DNA of 64,000 nucleotides from Microbulbifer yueqingensis (GTDB lineage Bacteria > Pseudomonadota > Gammaproteobacteria > Pseudomonadales > Cellvibrionaceae): assembly GCF_900100355.1 (NCBI RefSeq), contig NZ_FNFH01000005.1, forward strand, positions 186,001 to 250,000, written 5' to 3'. The translations under genes were made by a program, and so were the position numbers. The notes beneath the pieces were generated by a model. It was not told the DNA's origin. It searched no databases and saw only the letters and a list, made by a program, of their open reading frames with translations. Of the stretch, positions 46,578 through 57,687 are shown piece after piece (the first letter of the stretch is position 1; every line of letters starts with the position of its first letter).

Positions 46578-47594
46578 ATGGCAGAAGAGTTTACGATAGG
46601 GGGCGTCAGCGTTGCCCCCGGAGAGACACGACGTATCGAGCTTCCCGTGGTGCGACTCTACACCGGCACCGATATGGCCATTCCCGTGTACGTCAAACGC
46701 GGCAAAAAGTCAGGACCCACCATGTTCGTCTGCGCCGCCATCCACGGTGACGAACTCAACGGGATAGAGATCGTCAGCAGGCTGATCAATAGCCGCTCGC
46801 TGAAGTCCCTGCGGGGCACGCTGATTGCGGTACCGGTGGTCAATGTCTACGGAGTGCTGGAACAGTCGCGTTACCTGCCGGACCGGCGCGACCTCAACCG
46901 CTCCTTCCCCGGCTCGGCCAAGGGGTCGCTCGCAGCGCGCATGGCGCACGTGGTCCTCGATGAGATTGTGTCAAAGTGCGATTACGGCATTGACCTGCAT
47001 ACCGGCGCGCTGCATCGCAGCAACCTGCCGCAGATCCGTGCCAATCTCGACGACCAGCCGACCCGTGATATGGCCAGGGCCTTCGGGGTACCGGTACTGC
47101 TGAATTCCACCCTTCGCGACGGTTCGCTACGCCAGGCTGCAGCCGACCTGGGCGTGCGCATACTGCTATACGAGGCCGGCGAGGCACTGCGCTTTGATGA
47201 ATTTTCCGTGCGCGTCGGCTACAAGGGCATCATCAATGTGATGCGCCACCTGCAGATGCTGCCGCAGGTCAAGAAGAAGGGAAATATCGAGCCGTTTATT
47301 GCCCGGCGCAGCGGCTGGCTGCGCGCCACCGACAGCGGTATCGTCAATCACCGCAAGCGACTCGGTGACCACGTACTCGAAGGGGAGACCCTGGCGACCA
47401 TTTCAGACCTCTATGGCGAGGAGCTCGATCGGGTGACCTGCAACGCGGACGGCATTATCATCGGCCGCCAGAACATCCCGCTGGTGCAGGAGGGCGAGGC
47501 CATGTTCCATATCGCGTATTTTCACGAACCGCATGAGGTGGCAGAGAACCTGGGGCTGCTGCAGGACAGCCTGCTGCCGGGCGAGAACTTCTGA
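46578..47594 (+). CDS. Succinylglutamate desuccinylase/aspartoacylase family zinc hydrolase
   Basis: 338 residues from the ATG at 46578; the longer frame from 46536 lacks a ribosome site. Zinc ligands of the M14-type AstE/AspA family are seen: CAAIHGDELNG (His and Glu), DRRDLNRSFPG and DLHTG (His); LLYEAGE holds the catalytic Glu. The family hydrolyses N-acyl amino acids. It is larger than AspA in having a C-terminal biotinyl-lipoyl-like part (GWLRATDSGIVNHRKRLGDHV...ADGIIIGRQNIPLV) known from the DUF-type branch of this family. Divergent from the amidoligase operon with a 152-nt shared upstream region. Confidence 0.9.
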   Translation: MAEEFTIGGVSVAPGETRRIELPVVRLYTGTDMAIPVYVKRGKKSGPTMFVCAAIHGDELNGIEIVSRLINSRSLKSLRGTLIAVPVVNVYGVLEQSRYLPDRRDLNRSFPGSAKGSLAARMAHVVLDEIVSKCDYGIDLHTGALHRSNLPQIRANLDDQPTRDMARAFGVPVLLNSTLRDGSLRQAAADLGVRILLYEAGEALRFDEFSVRVGYKGIINVMRHLQMLPQVKKKGNIEPFIARRSGWLRATDSGIVNHRKRLGDHVLEGETLATISDLYGEELDRVTCNADGIIIGRQNIPLVQEGEAMFHIAYFHEPHEVAENLGLLQDSLLPGENF

Positions 47595-47607
47595 GGCGGC
47601 GCCAATA

Positions 47608-47636
47608 AAGAATGCCGGGCGAACCCCGGCATTCTT
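47608..47636. terminator. Bidirectional terminator
   Basis: AAGAATGCCGGG (47608-47619) and CCCGGCATTCTT (47625-47636) with a 5-nt loop, between convergent genes. Confidence 0.85.
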
Positions 47637-47652
47637 AAGCACATTTCGTTGT

Positions 47653-48879
47653 TCATTGCCGCTTGCGCAGCTCCTGCAGCACTTCCTTGCTGGGATAGCC
47701 CTCGGCTTCCACCCCGATCTCCTTCTGGAACTGCTGGATCGCCCTGCGGGTTCCGGAACCCGCCTTGCCATCTATCTCGCCCTCGTAGAAGCCGCGCGCC
47801 TTGAGCAGTTGCTGCAATTCCTCCACCTCTGAGGTATCGAGGGGCGTAAACGGCCGCGGCCATTCCTGCACCAGGCCCTTGCCACCGCCGATCTGGTCGG
47901 CCAGCAGGCCCACGGCGGTGGCATAGCGATCGGAGTTGTTGTAACGCTTGATGACAAAGAAGTTCTTCAACATCAGGAATGCGGGGCCCTCGCGCCCGGC
48001 GGGCAATTTCAGCTCGGCGATATCGCCCGGGCGGGGAAATGACTTGCCCTTGACGCGCTTTACGCCCAGCTTTTCCCACTCCCGCAGTGACAGTTTGCCG
48101 GCCGGCAACTTACGCTCGGGGATGGTTACCTCGTAACCCCAGGTCTGGCCCTGGCGCCAGCCGTTTTTGGAGAGCAGGCTGGCAGCGGTGGCGAGGGCAT
48201 CCGGCACCGAGTTCCAGATATCACGCCGTCCGTCACCGTCGATGTCCACGGCGTACGCCTGGTAGCTGGTGGGAATAAACTGGGTATGCCCCATGGCGCC
48301 GGCCCAGGAGCCCTCCAGGTGGTCCTTGTCGATGTCGCCGCTCTGCAGGATTTGCAGCGCCGCCAGCAACTGCTGGCGCCCGAACTTGCTGCGCTTGGGA
48401 TCCGCGTACGCGAGGGTAGCCAGAGAGCGCACTACATTGCGGATCACCTTGTCGTTGTCGAGAATGGCTCCGAAGCTCGATTCGATGGACCAGATCGCCA
48501 ACAGGACGTTCGGGTTGACCCCGAAACGTCGCTCGATCTTGTCCAGCCAGGGCGCCAGCTCCTCCTTCTTGGCGCGGCCCGTGCGGATAGCCCGCTTGGT
48601 CACGCGGTTGTCGAAGTACTGCCATACCGGCGCCTTGAATTCCGGCTGGTAGCTGGCCTTGTCGAGCACCCACTGGTCCGGGGAATCGATGCCCTTGAAG
48701 GCGCGATCGAAGACTTCCGGCGAGATGCCCTCCTTCAACGCAGTCTGGCGGAACTCCTTGATCCACTGCTGGAAGCCCTTGTCGGAGACCTCGGCAGCCG
48801 CCAACGGCAGGGAGAACAACAGGCAGAGAGACAGCGCGAGGCGGGAAAAGCCCCGGTGCAGGGCGGGCAGACTGGACAT
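47653..48879 (-). CDS. mltB: Lytic murein transglycosylase, MltB family
   Basis: 408 residues from the ATG at 48879 with AAGGAG upstream. Signal peptide (about 1-28, ending LAAA) without a lipobox. The SLT domain shows LAIWSIESSFGA with the catalytic Glu133 and GAMGHTQFIPTSY, which is typical of the MltB group. A C-terminal peptidoglycan-binding domain (about 345-405, LLKARGFYEGEIDGKAG) follows, not present in E. coli MltB. It cleaves glycan strands to 1,6-anhydro ends in the periplasm. Confidence 0.95.
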   Translation of the reverse strand: MSSLPALHRGFSRLALSLCLLFSLPLAAAEVSDKGFQQWIKEFRQTALKEGISPEVFDRAFKGIDSPDQWVLDKASYQPEFKAPVWQYFDNRVTKRAIRTGRAKKEELAPWLDKIERRFGVNPNVLLAIWSIESSFGAILDNDKVIRNVVRSLATLAYADPKRSKFGRQQLLAALQILQSGDIDKDHLEGSWAGAMGHTQFIPTSYQAYAVDIDGDGRRDIWNSVPDALATAASLLSKNGWRQGQTWGYEVTIPERKLPAGKLSLREWEKLGVKRVKGKSFPRPGDIAELKLPAGREGPAFLMLKNFFVIKRYNNSDRYATAVGLLADQIGGGKGLVQEWPRPFTPLDTSEVEELQQLLKARGFYEGEIDGKAGSGTRRAIQQFQKEIGVEAEGYPSKEVLQELRKRQ

Positions 48880-49011
48880 GTAAACTCCTTCGGCAGTCAG
48901 GTGCTCGCCATAGGGTAGAGCGAGGCACGGCAAACCGAAAGGCGAATCGACGATACCGTGACAGCGATCAAGGCGGGCCTGTCCACTCGCCCGGGTCGTG
49001 CCCGCCTAGCG

Positions 49012-49677
49012 TCATGGAATAACGTAGATCAGTACCGCGAAGAAATGCAGTATGCCGCCGGCCAGCACGAACAGGTGCCAGATGGCATGGTGAAAGCGCA
49101 GGCTGCGCCACAGGTAAAAGATGATGCCCCCGGTATAGCAGAGCCCGCCGAGCAACAGCAGCCACAGTCCGCCCGGAGCCAGGTTGTCCATCAGCGGCTT
49201 GGCCGCCACCACCACTACCCAGCCCATCAGCGCGCTGAGGGTGATCGACAGCGCGCGGATCTTCTTCAGCGGGGTGAACTGGATCACCAGGCCCGCCAGG
49301 GCGAGTCCCCAGATAATCCCGAACAGCCACCAGCCCCAGGAGCCCAGCCCGGTACTGGCCTCGCGCAGGGACACCAGGGTAAAAGGCGTGTAGCTGCCAG
49401 CGATCAGCAGGAAGATGGAGCTGTGGTCGATGGTGCGCAGCACTTCCTTGGCGGGGGGATGGGTAATGCTGTGGTACAGAGTCGAGGCGCCGAAACAGAG
49501 GATCAGGGTGGCCGCGTAGATGCTGGAGCTCACGATATGCCAGACATCGCCGTTCAGTGTTGCAAAGGCACACAGGACGCCGAGACCGGCGATGGCCAGC
49601 AGAGCGCCGACTCCGTGTGTCACGCTGCTGGCGATTTCCTCGGCCAGGCTGTAACGGTTGGCAAGACTCTCAGACAT
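49012..49677 (-). CDS. trhA: TrhA/hemolysin III family membrane protein (PAQR)
   Basis: 221 residues from the ATG at 49677 with GGGGAG upstream. Seven membrane helices with the family residues S-x3-T-x-S-T-L-Y-H (GASTLYHSITH), DHSSIFLLIAGSYTPF and FHHAIWHLFVLAG, whose His and Asp residues form the zinc site of PAQR proteins. Bacterial members are linked to membrane lipid and fluidity homeostasis; the name hemolysin III is historical. Confidence 0.93.
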   Translation of the reverse strand: MSESLANRYSLAEEIASSVTHGVGALLAIAGLGVLCAFATLNGDVWHIVSSSIYAATLILCFGASTLYHSITHPPAKEVLRTIDHSSIFLLIAGSYTPFTLVSLREASTGLGSWGWWLFGIIWGLALAGLVIQFTPLKKIRALSITLSALMGWVVVVAAKPLMDNLAPGGLWLLLLGGLCYTGGIIFYLWRSLRFHHAIWHLFVLAGGILHFFAVLIYVIP

Positions 49678-49864
49678 ACATTCTCCCCGGTTGTGTGACG
49701 ATGCCAGTCTGCGGCAAAAATGTGACCAGTTGTTTAAATCCAGTCCAATCATCGACATGTGCGACCGCTAACGCAAGGGGTAAACGGGACTGGCTGTCCA
49801 CGCTGGTTCGGGAGCAGAGGCTGCGCTGTGGGAAGGGAGGAGAGGGTCGCACCGGTACAGATTG

Positions 49865-49893
49865 GCGCGACCGGGACTGAAGCCCGGTCGCGC
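49865..49893. terminator. Stem-loop after purA
   Basis: Perfect 11-nt arms GCGCGACCGGG and CCCGGTCGCGC with a 7-nt loop, 24 nt beyond the purA stop. No T-run, so terminator activity is uncertain. Confidence 0.5.
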
Positions 49894-49916
49894 ATCGCCG
49901 TCAGCGAGTGGCGAGA

Positions 49917-52500
<2,584 letters not shown>

Positions 52501-52562
52501 GATGGCAACAGGTGCTGATTACAGAGCAACGGGTGCCGGCCGGGGCCGGTCGGGATCCCACA

Positions 52563-52588
52563 CAAAAAAACCGGGCAACGCCCGGTTT
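52563..52588 (-). terminator. Terminator of the hflX-hflK-hflC transcript
   Basis: AACCGGGC-GTT-GCCCGGTT followed by a T-run in the minus direction, about 100 nt beyond the hflC stop. Confidence 0.88.
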
Positions 52589-52685
52589 GGGTGATTTTAC
52601 CATCAACTCGCCGGGGGAAGGTAGGGGTAACGGGGTGGCTCTCCACCGCATTTTTCTCCCTACCCGTCCCGGCCGGGCCGGGACG

Positions 52686-53561
52686 CTATTCGCGGCCCCC
52701 GGCGTCCTTGAGGTAACGGAAGAACTCGCTGTCCGGCTCGATCAGTATCATGTCCGAGCGATCGCTGAAGGACTCCCGGTACGCCTTGAGGCTGCGGGTA
52801 AAGCTATAGAATTCCGGGTCCTTGTTGAAGGCCTGGGCGTAGATGGAAGCCGCCAGGGCATCGCCCTGACCGCGCAGCTCCTCGGCCTTGCGCTCAGCCT
52901 CGGCCTCGATCTCCACCACCTGGCGGTCGGCGTTGGCGCGGATACGCTCACTGGCCTCCTGGCCCTTGGCCCGGTGGTCACGAGCTTCCAACTCACGGCC
53001 GGCGCGCATGCGCTGGAATACCGACTCGGATACCTCCGGCGGCAGGTCGATGCGCTTGACCCGCACGTCGATCACTTCCACGCCCAGGTTGCCCTGGGCA
53101 ACCTGGTTGAGGTTCTTGGTGATCTCGGACATCAGCTCGTCGCGCTGGCCGCTCACCACCTCGTGCAGGTCGCGCACACCGAACTGGTTGCGCAGGCGGT
53201 CGTTGATCTGCTCTGACAGCAGCCGCACCGCATTGCGCTCGTCACCGCGGGTGGCGACGTAGAAGCGGCCCACATCAAAGATGCGGAACTTCGCATAGGA
53301 GTCCACCATCATGAACTTGTTTTCCGCATTCAGCATCCGCACCGGCTGGGAGTCCACGGTCTGGATGCGGGCATCGAACTTGCGCAGTTCGTGCACCAGC
53401 GGGATCTTGAAGTAGAGGCCCGGCCCGTAGTCGGTCCGCACCAGCTCACCGAAGCGCAGCAGCACGGCTTTTTCCGTCTCCTTGACCACGAAGGCACTGG
53501 AGGAAATCGCCAGTATTGCCAGCAGCAGCGCGGCAATGATTACCAGAGTTCTGTTGTTCAT
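52686..53561 (-). CDS. hflC: HflC, FtsH protease modulator
   Basis: 291 residues. One N-terminal TM helix (about 5-24), then a prohibitin/SPFH domain (ETEKAVLLRFGEL, VEVIDVRVKRIDLP) and a long helical coiled-coil region (about 195-250). It forms large membrane cages with HflK around FtsH and affects its proteolysis. GGGAGAAG precedes the ATG; it starts 11 nt after hflK. Confidence 0.97.
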   Translation of the reverse strand: MNNRTLVIIAALLLAILAISSSAFVVKETEKAVLLRFGELVRTDYGPGLYFKIPLVHELRKFDARIQTVDSQPVRMLNAENKFMMVDSYAKFRIFDVGRFYVATRGDERNAVRLLSEQINDRLRNQFGVRDLHEVVSGQRDELMSEITKNLNQVAQGNLGVEVIDVRVKRIDLPPEVSESVFQRMRAGRELEARDHRAKGQEASERIRANADRQVVEIEAEAERKAEELRGQGDALAASIYAQAFNKDPEFYSFTRSLKAYRESFSDRSDMILIEPDSEFFRYLKDAGGRE

Positions 53562-53572
53562 GCTTCTCCCCC

Positions 53573-54718
53573 TTAGCGTACGTCGCGGCTGCGGCGGCTG
53601 TTGGCGGCCTCGGTGCGGAGCCGGTCCACCACACGCTGGTAGACCTCGTCCACCACCTGGGTGGTCACGCCCTTGCGCTGCGCGCCGTTGTCGGCGCTGC
53701 GTTCCGCCAGTTTATCCAGCGGCAGGTACATAACGTTGTTGCCACCCTCGACGTCGACCATGACCTTGGAGGTGTTGCTCATCACGTCCTGCACCGCATC
53801 CAGGTATAGGCGCTCGCGGGTGACCTCCGGTGCCTGCTGGTATTCGTTCAGCAGCTGCTCGAAGCGCACCGTTTCACCGCGGGCCAGCTCGACCACGCGG
53901 GCCTTGTAGGCCTCGGCTTCCTCGAGGATGCGCTGGGCGCTACCACGGGCTACCGGGATCACCTGGTTGGCGTAGGCCTGGGCCTCGTTCTGCAGGCGCA
54001 CCTCGTCCTCGCGGGCCTTGGTCACATCGTCAAACGCGTCCTGCACCTCGCGCGGTGCCTTGGCGTCGGTCAGGTTGACTACGTCGACGCGGATACCGGT
54101 CTGGTAGAGGTCAAGGTACTGCTGCAGGCGCTCCTGGGTCTCGGCGGAAACCTGGGTCCGGCTCTGGGAAATGACCCCGTTGAGGGTCGCGGATCCAACC
54201 ACATGGCGCAGCGCGCTGTCGGTGGCCTCCTGCAGGCTCTTCAGCGGATCGGCCACGCGCAGGACGAAGGATTCGGCGTCGTCGATGTGCCACTGCACCG
54301 TGAGCACCACCTCGACGATATTGGCATCCTCGGTCAGCATCTGGCCGGTGGTACGCTCGGTACGCACCTCGGTCATGTTCACCTTGGTGACACTGTCGAT
54401 CAGCGGTGGGTTCCAGTGCAGGCCTGAAGTCTCGCTGCTGTGATATTTGCCCAGCCGCAGGACAACGGCCTGCTCATTGGCGTCCACCTGGTAGAACCCC
54501 AGCAGGCCGTAGAGCACGGCCACCACGATGGCCACCAGCGCCCAGGGGAAACGCCCCTCGCCGCCGGTATCACCGCCCCCGCCGCCAAACAGGCCACCAA
54601 GCTTGCGCTGCAACTTGCGCAGCAGCTCGTCCAGGTCCGGCGGGCCGTCATTGCGGTTATTGCCGCCACCGCTGCCCCAGGGGTCTTTGTTGTTGCCACC
54701 CGGCTCGTTCCAGGCCAT
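53573..54718 (-). CDS. hflK: HflK, FtsH protease modulator
   Basis: 381 residues. The Gly/Asn/Asp-rich cytoplasmic head (MAWNEPGGNNKDPWG) and a Gly-rich stretch lead to a TM helix (about 50-73), the SPFH domain (VVLRLGKYHSSETSGLHWNPP, VVNLTDAKAPREVQDAF) and helices for assembly with HflC. This is the normal length and order. It is the gene before hflC and after hflX. Confidence 0.97.
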   Translation of the reverse strand: MAWNEPGGNNKDPWGSGGGNNRNDGPPDLDELLRKLQRKLGGLFGGGGGDTGGEGRFPWALVAIVVAVLYGLLGFYQVDANEQAVVLRLGKYHSSETSGLHWNPPLIDSVTKVNMTEVRTERTTGQMLTEDANIVEVVLTVQWHIDDAESFVLRVADPLKSLQEATDSALRHVVGSATLNGVISQSRTQVSAETQERLQQYLDLYQTGIRVDVVNLTDAKAPREVQDAFDDVTKAREDEVRLQNEAQAYANQVIPVARGSAQRILEEAEAYKARVVELARGETVRFEQLLNEYQQAPEVTRERLYLDAVQDVMSNTSKVMVDVEGGNNVMYLPLDKLAERSADNGAQRKGVTTQVVDEVYQRVVDRLRTEAANSRRSRDVR

Positions 54719-54798
54719 CGACTCACTCCAACTGTTTATCTGTATGGATCTTTAAACTTGTGACGGCATTCTACCATTGATCGCCGCCGCTTTTTGCC

Positions 54799-56097
54799 TC
54801 ACTCGGCCGCGCGCCACTGCGGGCCGTCTGCTGCGCCGGCGAATGGCGCCAGCAGGCGCTGCAGGTCGCCGCGCGGTAACACCAATTCCAGCTCGCAGTC
54901 GCCGTTGTCGCGGTATTCCTCTCCCTTGACGGCATTCATCTCGTAGAGCTGCGCCCGCAGGCGCGAATGGCGGGCCGCCACCAGGAGGTGGCCGCGCACC
55001 ATCTGTTCGCCGAGGCGCTCCGAGATGGCGTCCACCAGCAGCTCGCAGCCCTCGCCGGTAACCGCCGACAGCCACACGGCCCGCGGCACGCCGTCCGCGT
55101 CGCGGTCGATGGTGGGTTCCTTCGCCGCCAGCAGGTCAATCTTGTTGTATACCACCAGCTGCGGCAGGTCAGCCGCGCCGATCTCCTCCAGCACCAGCTG
55201 CACTTCTTCCATCAGTCGCAGGCGGTCGTCCGAGGCGGCGTCCACCACGTGCAGCAGCAGGGTGGCGCTGGCGGCCTCCTCCAGCGTGGCGCGAAATGCC
55301 TCGACCAGCCGGTGCGGCAAGTGCGACACGAAACCCACCGTGTCCGCCAGGATCATGCCCCCCACACTGGGCAGTTCCACCCGCCGCATGGTGGGATCCA
55401 GCGTCGCAAACAACTGGTCCCGGACATATACGCCGGCATCCGTCAGCCGGTTGAACAGGGTCGACTTGCCTGCGTTGGTGTAGCCCACCAGCGACACGGT
55501 AGGCACCTCGGCACGGGTGCGGGCGCGGCGCCCCTGGTCCCGCTGGCGGCGCACCTTCTCCAGGCGTTTCTCGATCGAGTCGATACGCGCGCGCAGCAGT
55601 CGCCGGTCGGTCTCCAGCTGTGTTTCACCGGGACCGCGCAGGCCGATACCACCCTTCTGTCGTTCCAGGTGGGTCCAGCCGCGCACCAGCCGGGTGGCCA
55701 TGTGTCTCAGCTGTGCCAGCTCCACCTGCAGTTTGCCCTCGTGGGTGCGGGCCCGCTGGGCGAAGATATCCAGGATCAGGCCGGTGCGGTCCAGCACCCG
55801 GCAGCGCAGCTCGCGCTCAATATTGCGCTCCTGGCTCGGTGACAGGTTGTGATCGAAGATCACCAGCTCGGCGCCGTGCTCTCTCACCGCCTGCTGGATT
55901 TCCTCCAGCTTGCCGCGGCCCACAAAGGTGCGGGGATCCGGCTTGGCGCGCTGGCCGAAGATGAAGGTTACCGGGTCAGCACCCGCGGACAGGGCCAACT
56001 CCTCGAATTCGCGCGGGTCTTCCGGGCTGTCGATGGCCGACAGCTCAAGGTGCACCAGCACCGCCAGCTCACCGGATTCCGGACGTTCAAAAAACAA
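54799..56097 (-). CDS. hflX: HflX, ribosome-associated GTPase
   Basis: 432 residues from a TTG start at 56097, matching the N-terminus of E. coli HflX (E-x-G-E-x-A-V-L-V-H). An HflX N-terminal domain (FVGRGKLEEI) and a coiled region precede the G domain: G1 GYTNAGKS, G3 DTVGF, G4 NKID. HflX rescues or splits stalled ribosomes after stress. It lies about 140 nt after hfq, which has its own terminator hairpin between them. Confidence 0.97.
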   Translation of the reverse strand: MFFERPESGELAVLVHLELSAIDSPEDPREFEELALSAGADPVTFIFGQRAKPDPRTFVGRGKLEEIQQAVREHGAELVIFDHNLSPSQERNIERELRCRVLDRTGLILDIFAQRARTHEGKLQVELAQLRHMATRLVRGWTHLERQKGGIGLRGPGETQLETDRRLLRARIDSIEKRLEKVRRQRDQGRRARTRAEVPTVSLVGYTNAGKSTLFNRLTDAGVYVRDQLFATLDPTMRRVELPSVGGMILADTVGFVSHLPHRLVEAFRATLEEAASATLLLHVVDAASDDRLRLMEEVQLVLEEIGAADLPQLVVYNKIDLLAAKEPTIDRDADGVPRAVWLSAVTGEGCELLVDAISERLGEQMVRGHLLVAARHSRLRAQLYEMNAVKGEEYRDNGDCELELVLPRGDLQRLLAPFAGAADGPQWRAAE

Positions 56098-56191
56098 TGG
56101 GATTTCTCAATTGTTGCGCGGGAGTCATTGTAGTCGCCTCCCGCAGCCGAATAGACAGGAACCGGGCGCCGCTACAGCCAGCGCCCAACCG

Positions 56192-56215
56192 CAAAAGCCC
56201 CGGGGGCCGGGGCTC
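56192..56215 (-). terminator. Terminator after hfq
   Basis: AGCCCC...GGGGCT stem followed by TTTTGC in the minus direction, about 25 nt beyond the hfq stop. Some read-through to hflX is expected since this block is usually an operon. Confidence 0.7.
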
Positions 56216-56240
56216 TCACTGCATCGAGGGGGAACCGGTA

Positions 56241-56528
56241 TCAGGCGAAGCTGTCGCGCTCACCGCCTTCACCAGCGCCCTCACCAGCACCGCCCTGGGC
56301 CGCCGGGTTGAGCAGCGGCACGCGCACCGCGCGCGATGGCACCACGGTGGAAATGGCGTGCTTGTATACCATCTGGCTCACGGTGTTTTTCAGCAACACC
56401 ACGAACTGGTCGAAAGATTCAATTTGCCCCTGAAGCTTGATGCCGTTTACGAGATAGATAGAAACCGGGATACGCTCTTTGCGCAGAACATTGAGGTAAG
56501 GGTCTTGTAAGCTGTGCCCTTTTGACAT
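56241..56528 (-). CDS. hfq: RNA chaperone Hfq
   Basis: 95 residues from the ATG at 56528, with a strong AAGGAG. Sm1 and Sm2 motifs are intact: [33 protein letters not shown] and [12 protein letters not shown]. The hexamer brings sRNAs and mRNAs together. The tail (about 70-95) is Gly/Glu-rich and shorter than in E. coli. Confidence 0.99.
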   Translation of the reverse strand: MSKGHSLQDPYLNVLRKERIPVSIYLVNGIKLQGQIESFDQFVVLLKNTVSQMVYKHAISTVVPSRAVRVPLLNPAAQGGAGEGAGEGGERDSFA

Positions 56529-56711
56529 CTTTTTTCTCCTTGTCAAAAGCTGGTAGCCGTATGCAGGCCATAATCGCGTCCGCGAACTCCGCGAACTAAG
56601 GGACGGTTACGGTTGAATACGCGTGCAAAATAGGTCGGAAACGCCCGACTCTGTGATAATAACTGACTGATCAATGCCGGCCTGGAGCCGGCACACTCAC
56701 GTTATGGCTGC

Positions 56712-57686
56712 TCAGGCGAGAAATTTCAAGGCTTCCGCCAAGATTTCATCATTTTTGCGCAGTGTGCCATCGGGCGCCTGCAGGTAAATGTGCGCCAGAT
56801 CCGGCCAGCGGCGCAGCCAGGTGAGCTGGCGCTTGGCTAGTTGCCGGGTGGCAGCGATCCCCGCCTCGGCCATCTCATCGTAGGTGAGCTCGCCTGACAG
56901 GTACTGCCACACCTGGCGGTAACCCACTGCGCGGATCGCCGGCAGGTCCTCGTGCAGGTCTCCCCTCGCCCGCAGCCCGCGCACCTCTTCCACGAACCCA
57001 CGCTCCAGCATTTGCCGGAAGCGCCGCTCGATGCGCTCGTGCAGCAGCGCGCGGTCCCGCGGCAACAATGCCAGTTGCGTCACCCGGTAGTGATCGGTTA
57101 CCGGCTCCCGCGCCTGCTCGCGGCGCAATTCCGACAGCGGCCGCCCCGTCAGGCGGTAGACCTCGAGACCCCGTTCGATGCGCACCGAATGATTGGGGTG
57201 CAGCTCGGCGGCGAGCTCCGGGTCCACTTGTGCCAGCTCGGCGTGCAGTGCCGGCCAGCCATCGCGCTGCGCTCGGGCCTCGATCTCGGCGCGCAGCCGC
57301 GGGTCCGCCTGTGGCAGCTCAGCCATTCCCTGCAGTAGAGCCCGGAAATAGAGCATGGTTCCGCCCACCAGCAGCGGAATACGGCCGGCGGCACTGATAT
57401 CGGCCATCGCCGCCAGGGCATCGCGACGGAAATCCCCGGCCGAATAGGATTCAGAGGGATCGCAGATATCGATCAGGCGGTGGGGGTAGCGCGCCAGTTC
57501 CTGCTCGCTGGGCTTGGCGGAGCCGATGTCCAGGCCGCGATAGACCAGCGCCGAGTCGACACTCACCAGCTCTACGGGCAGGTGCTCACTGATGCCCATG
57601 GCCAGGTCGGTCTTGCCCGACGCGGTGGGGCCCATCAGGAAGATGGCCCGCGGCTTGTCATCATCGGGGCTGGCGCTCGGGCTCAA
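56712..57686 (-). CDS. miaA: tRNA dimethylallyltransferase
   Basis: 324 residues if translation begins at the TTG at 57686, which has GGGGACAG at good spacing inside the end of mutL and overlaps its stop by a few bases (E. coli MiaA is 316). An in-frame ATG at 57806 would add 40 non-family residues. P-loop [27 protein letters not shown] and the C-terminal [14 protein letters not shown] are the family marks. It adds the isopentenyl group to A37 of tRNAs reading UNN codons. The non-ATG start is my inference. Confidence 0.93.
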   Translation of the reverse strand: MSPSASPDDDKPRAIFLMGPTASGKTDLAMGISEHLPVELVSVDSALVYRGLDIGSAKPSEQELARYPHRLIDICDPSESYSAGDFRRDALAAMADISAAGRIPLLVGGTMLYFRALLQGMAELPQADPRLRAEIEARAQRDGWPALHAELAQVDPELAAELHPNHSVRIERGLEVYRLTGRPLSELRREQAREPVTDHYRVTQLALLPRDRALLHERIERRFRQMLERGFVEEVRGLRARGDLHEDLPAIRAVGYRQVWQYLSGELTYDEMAEAGIAATRQLAKRQLTWLRRWPDLAHIYLQAPDGTLRKNDEILAEALKFLA

Positions 57687-57687
57687 G

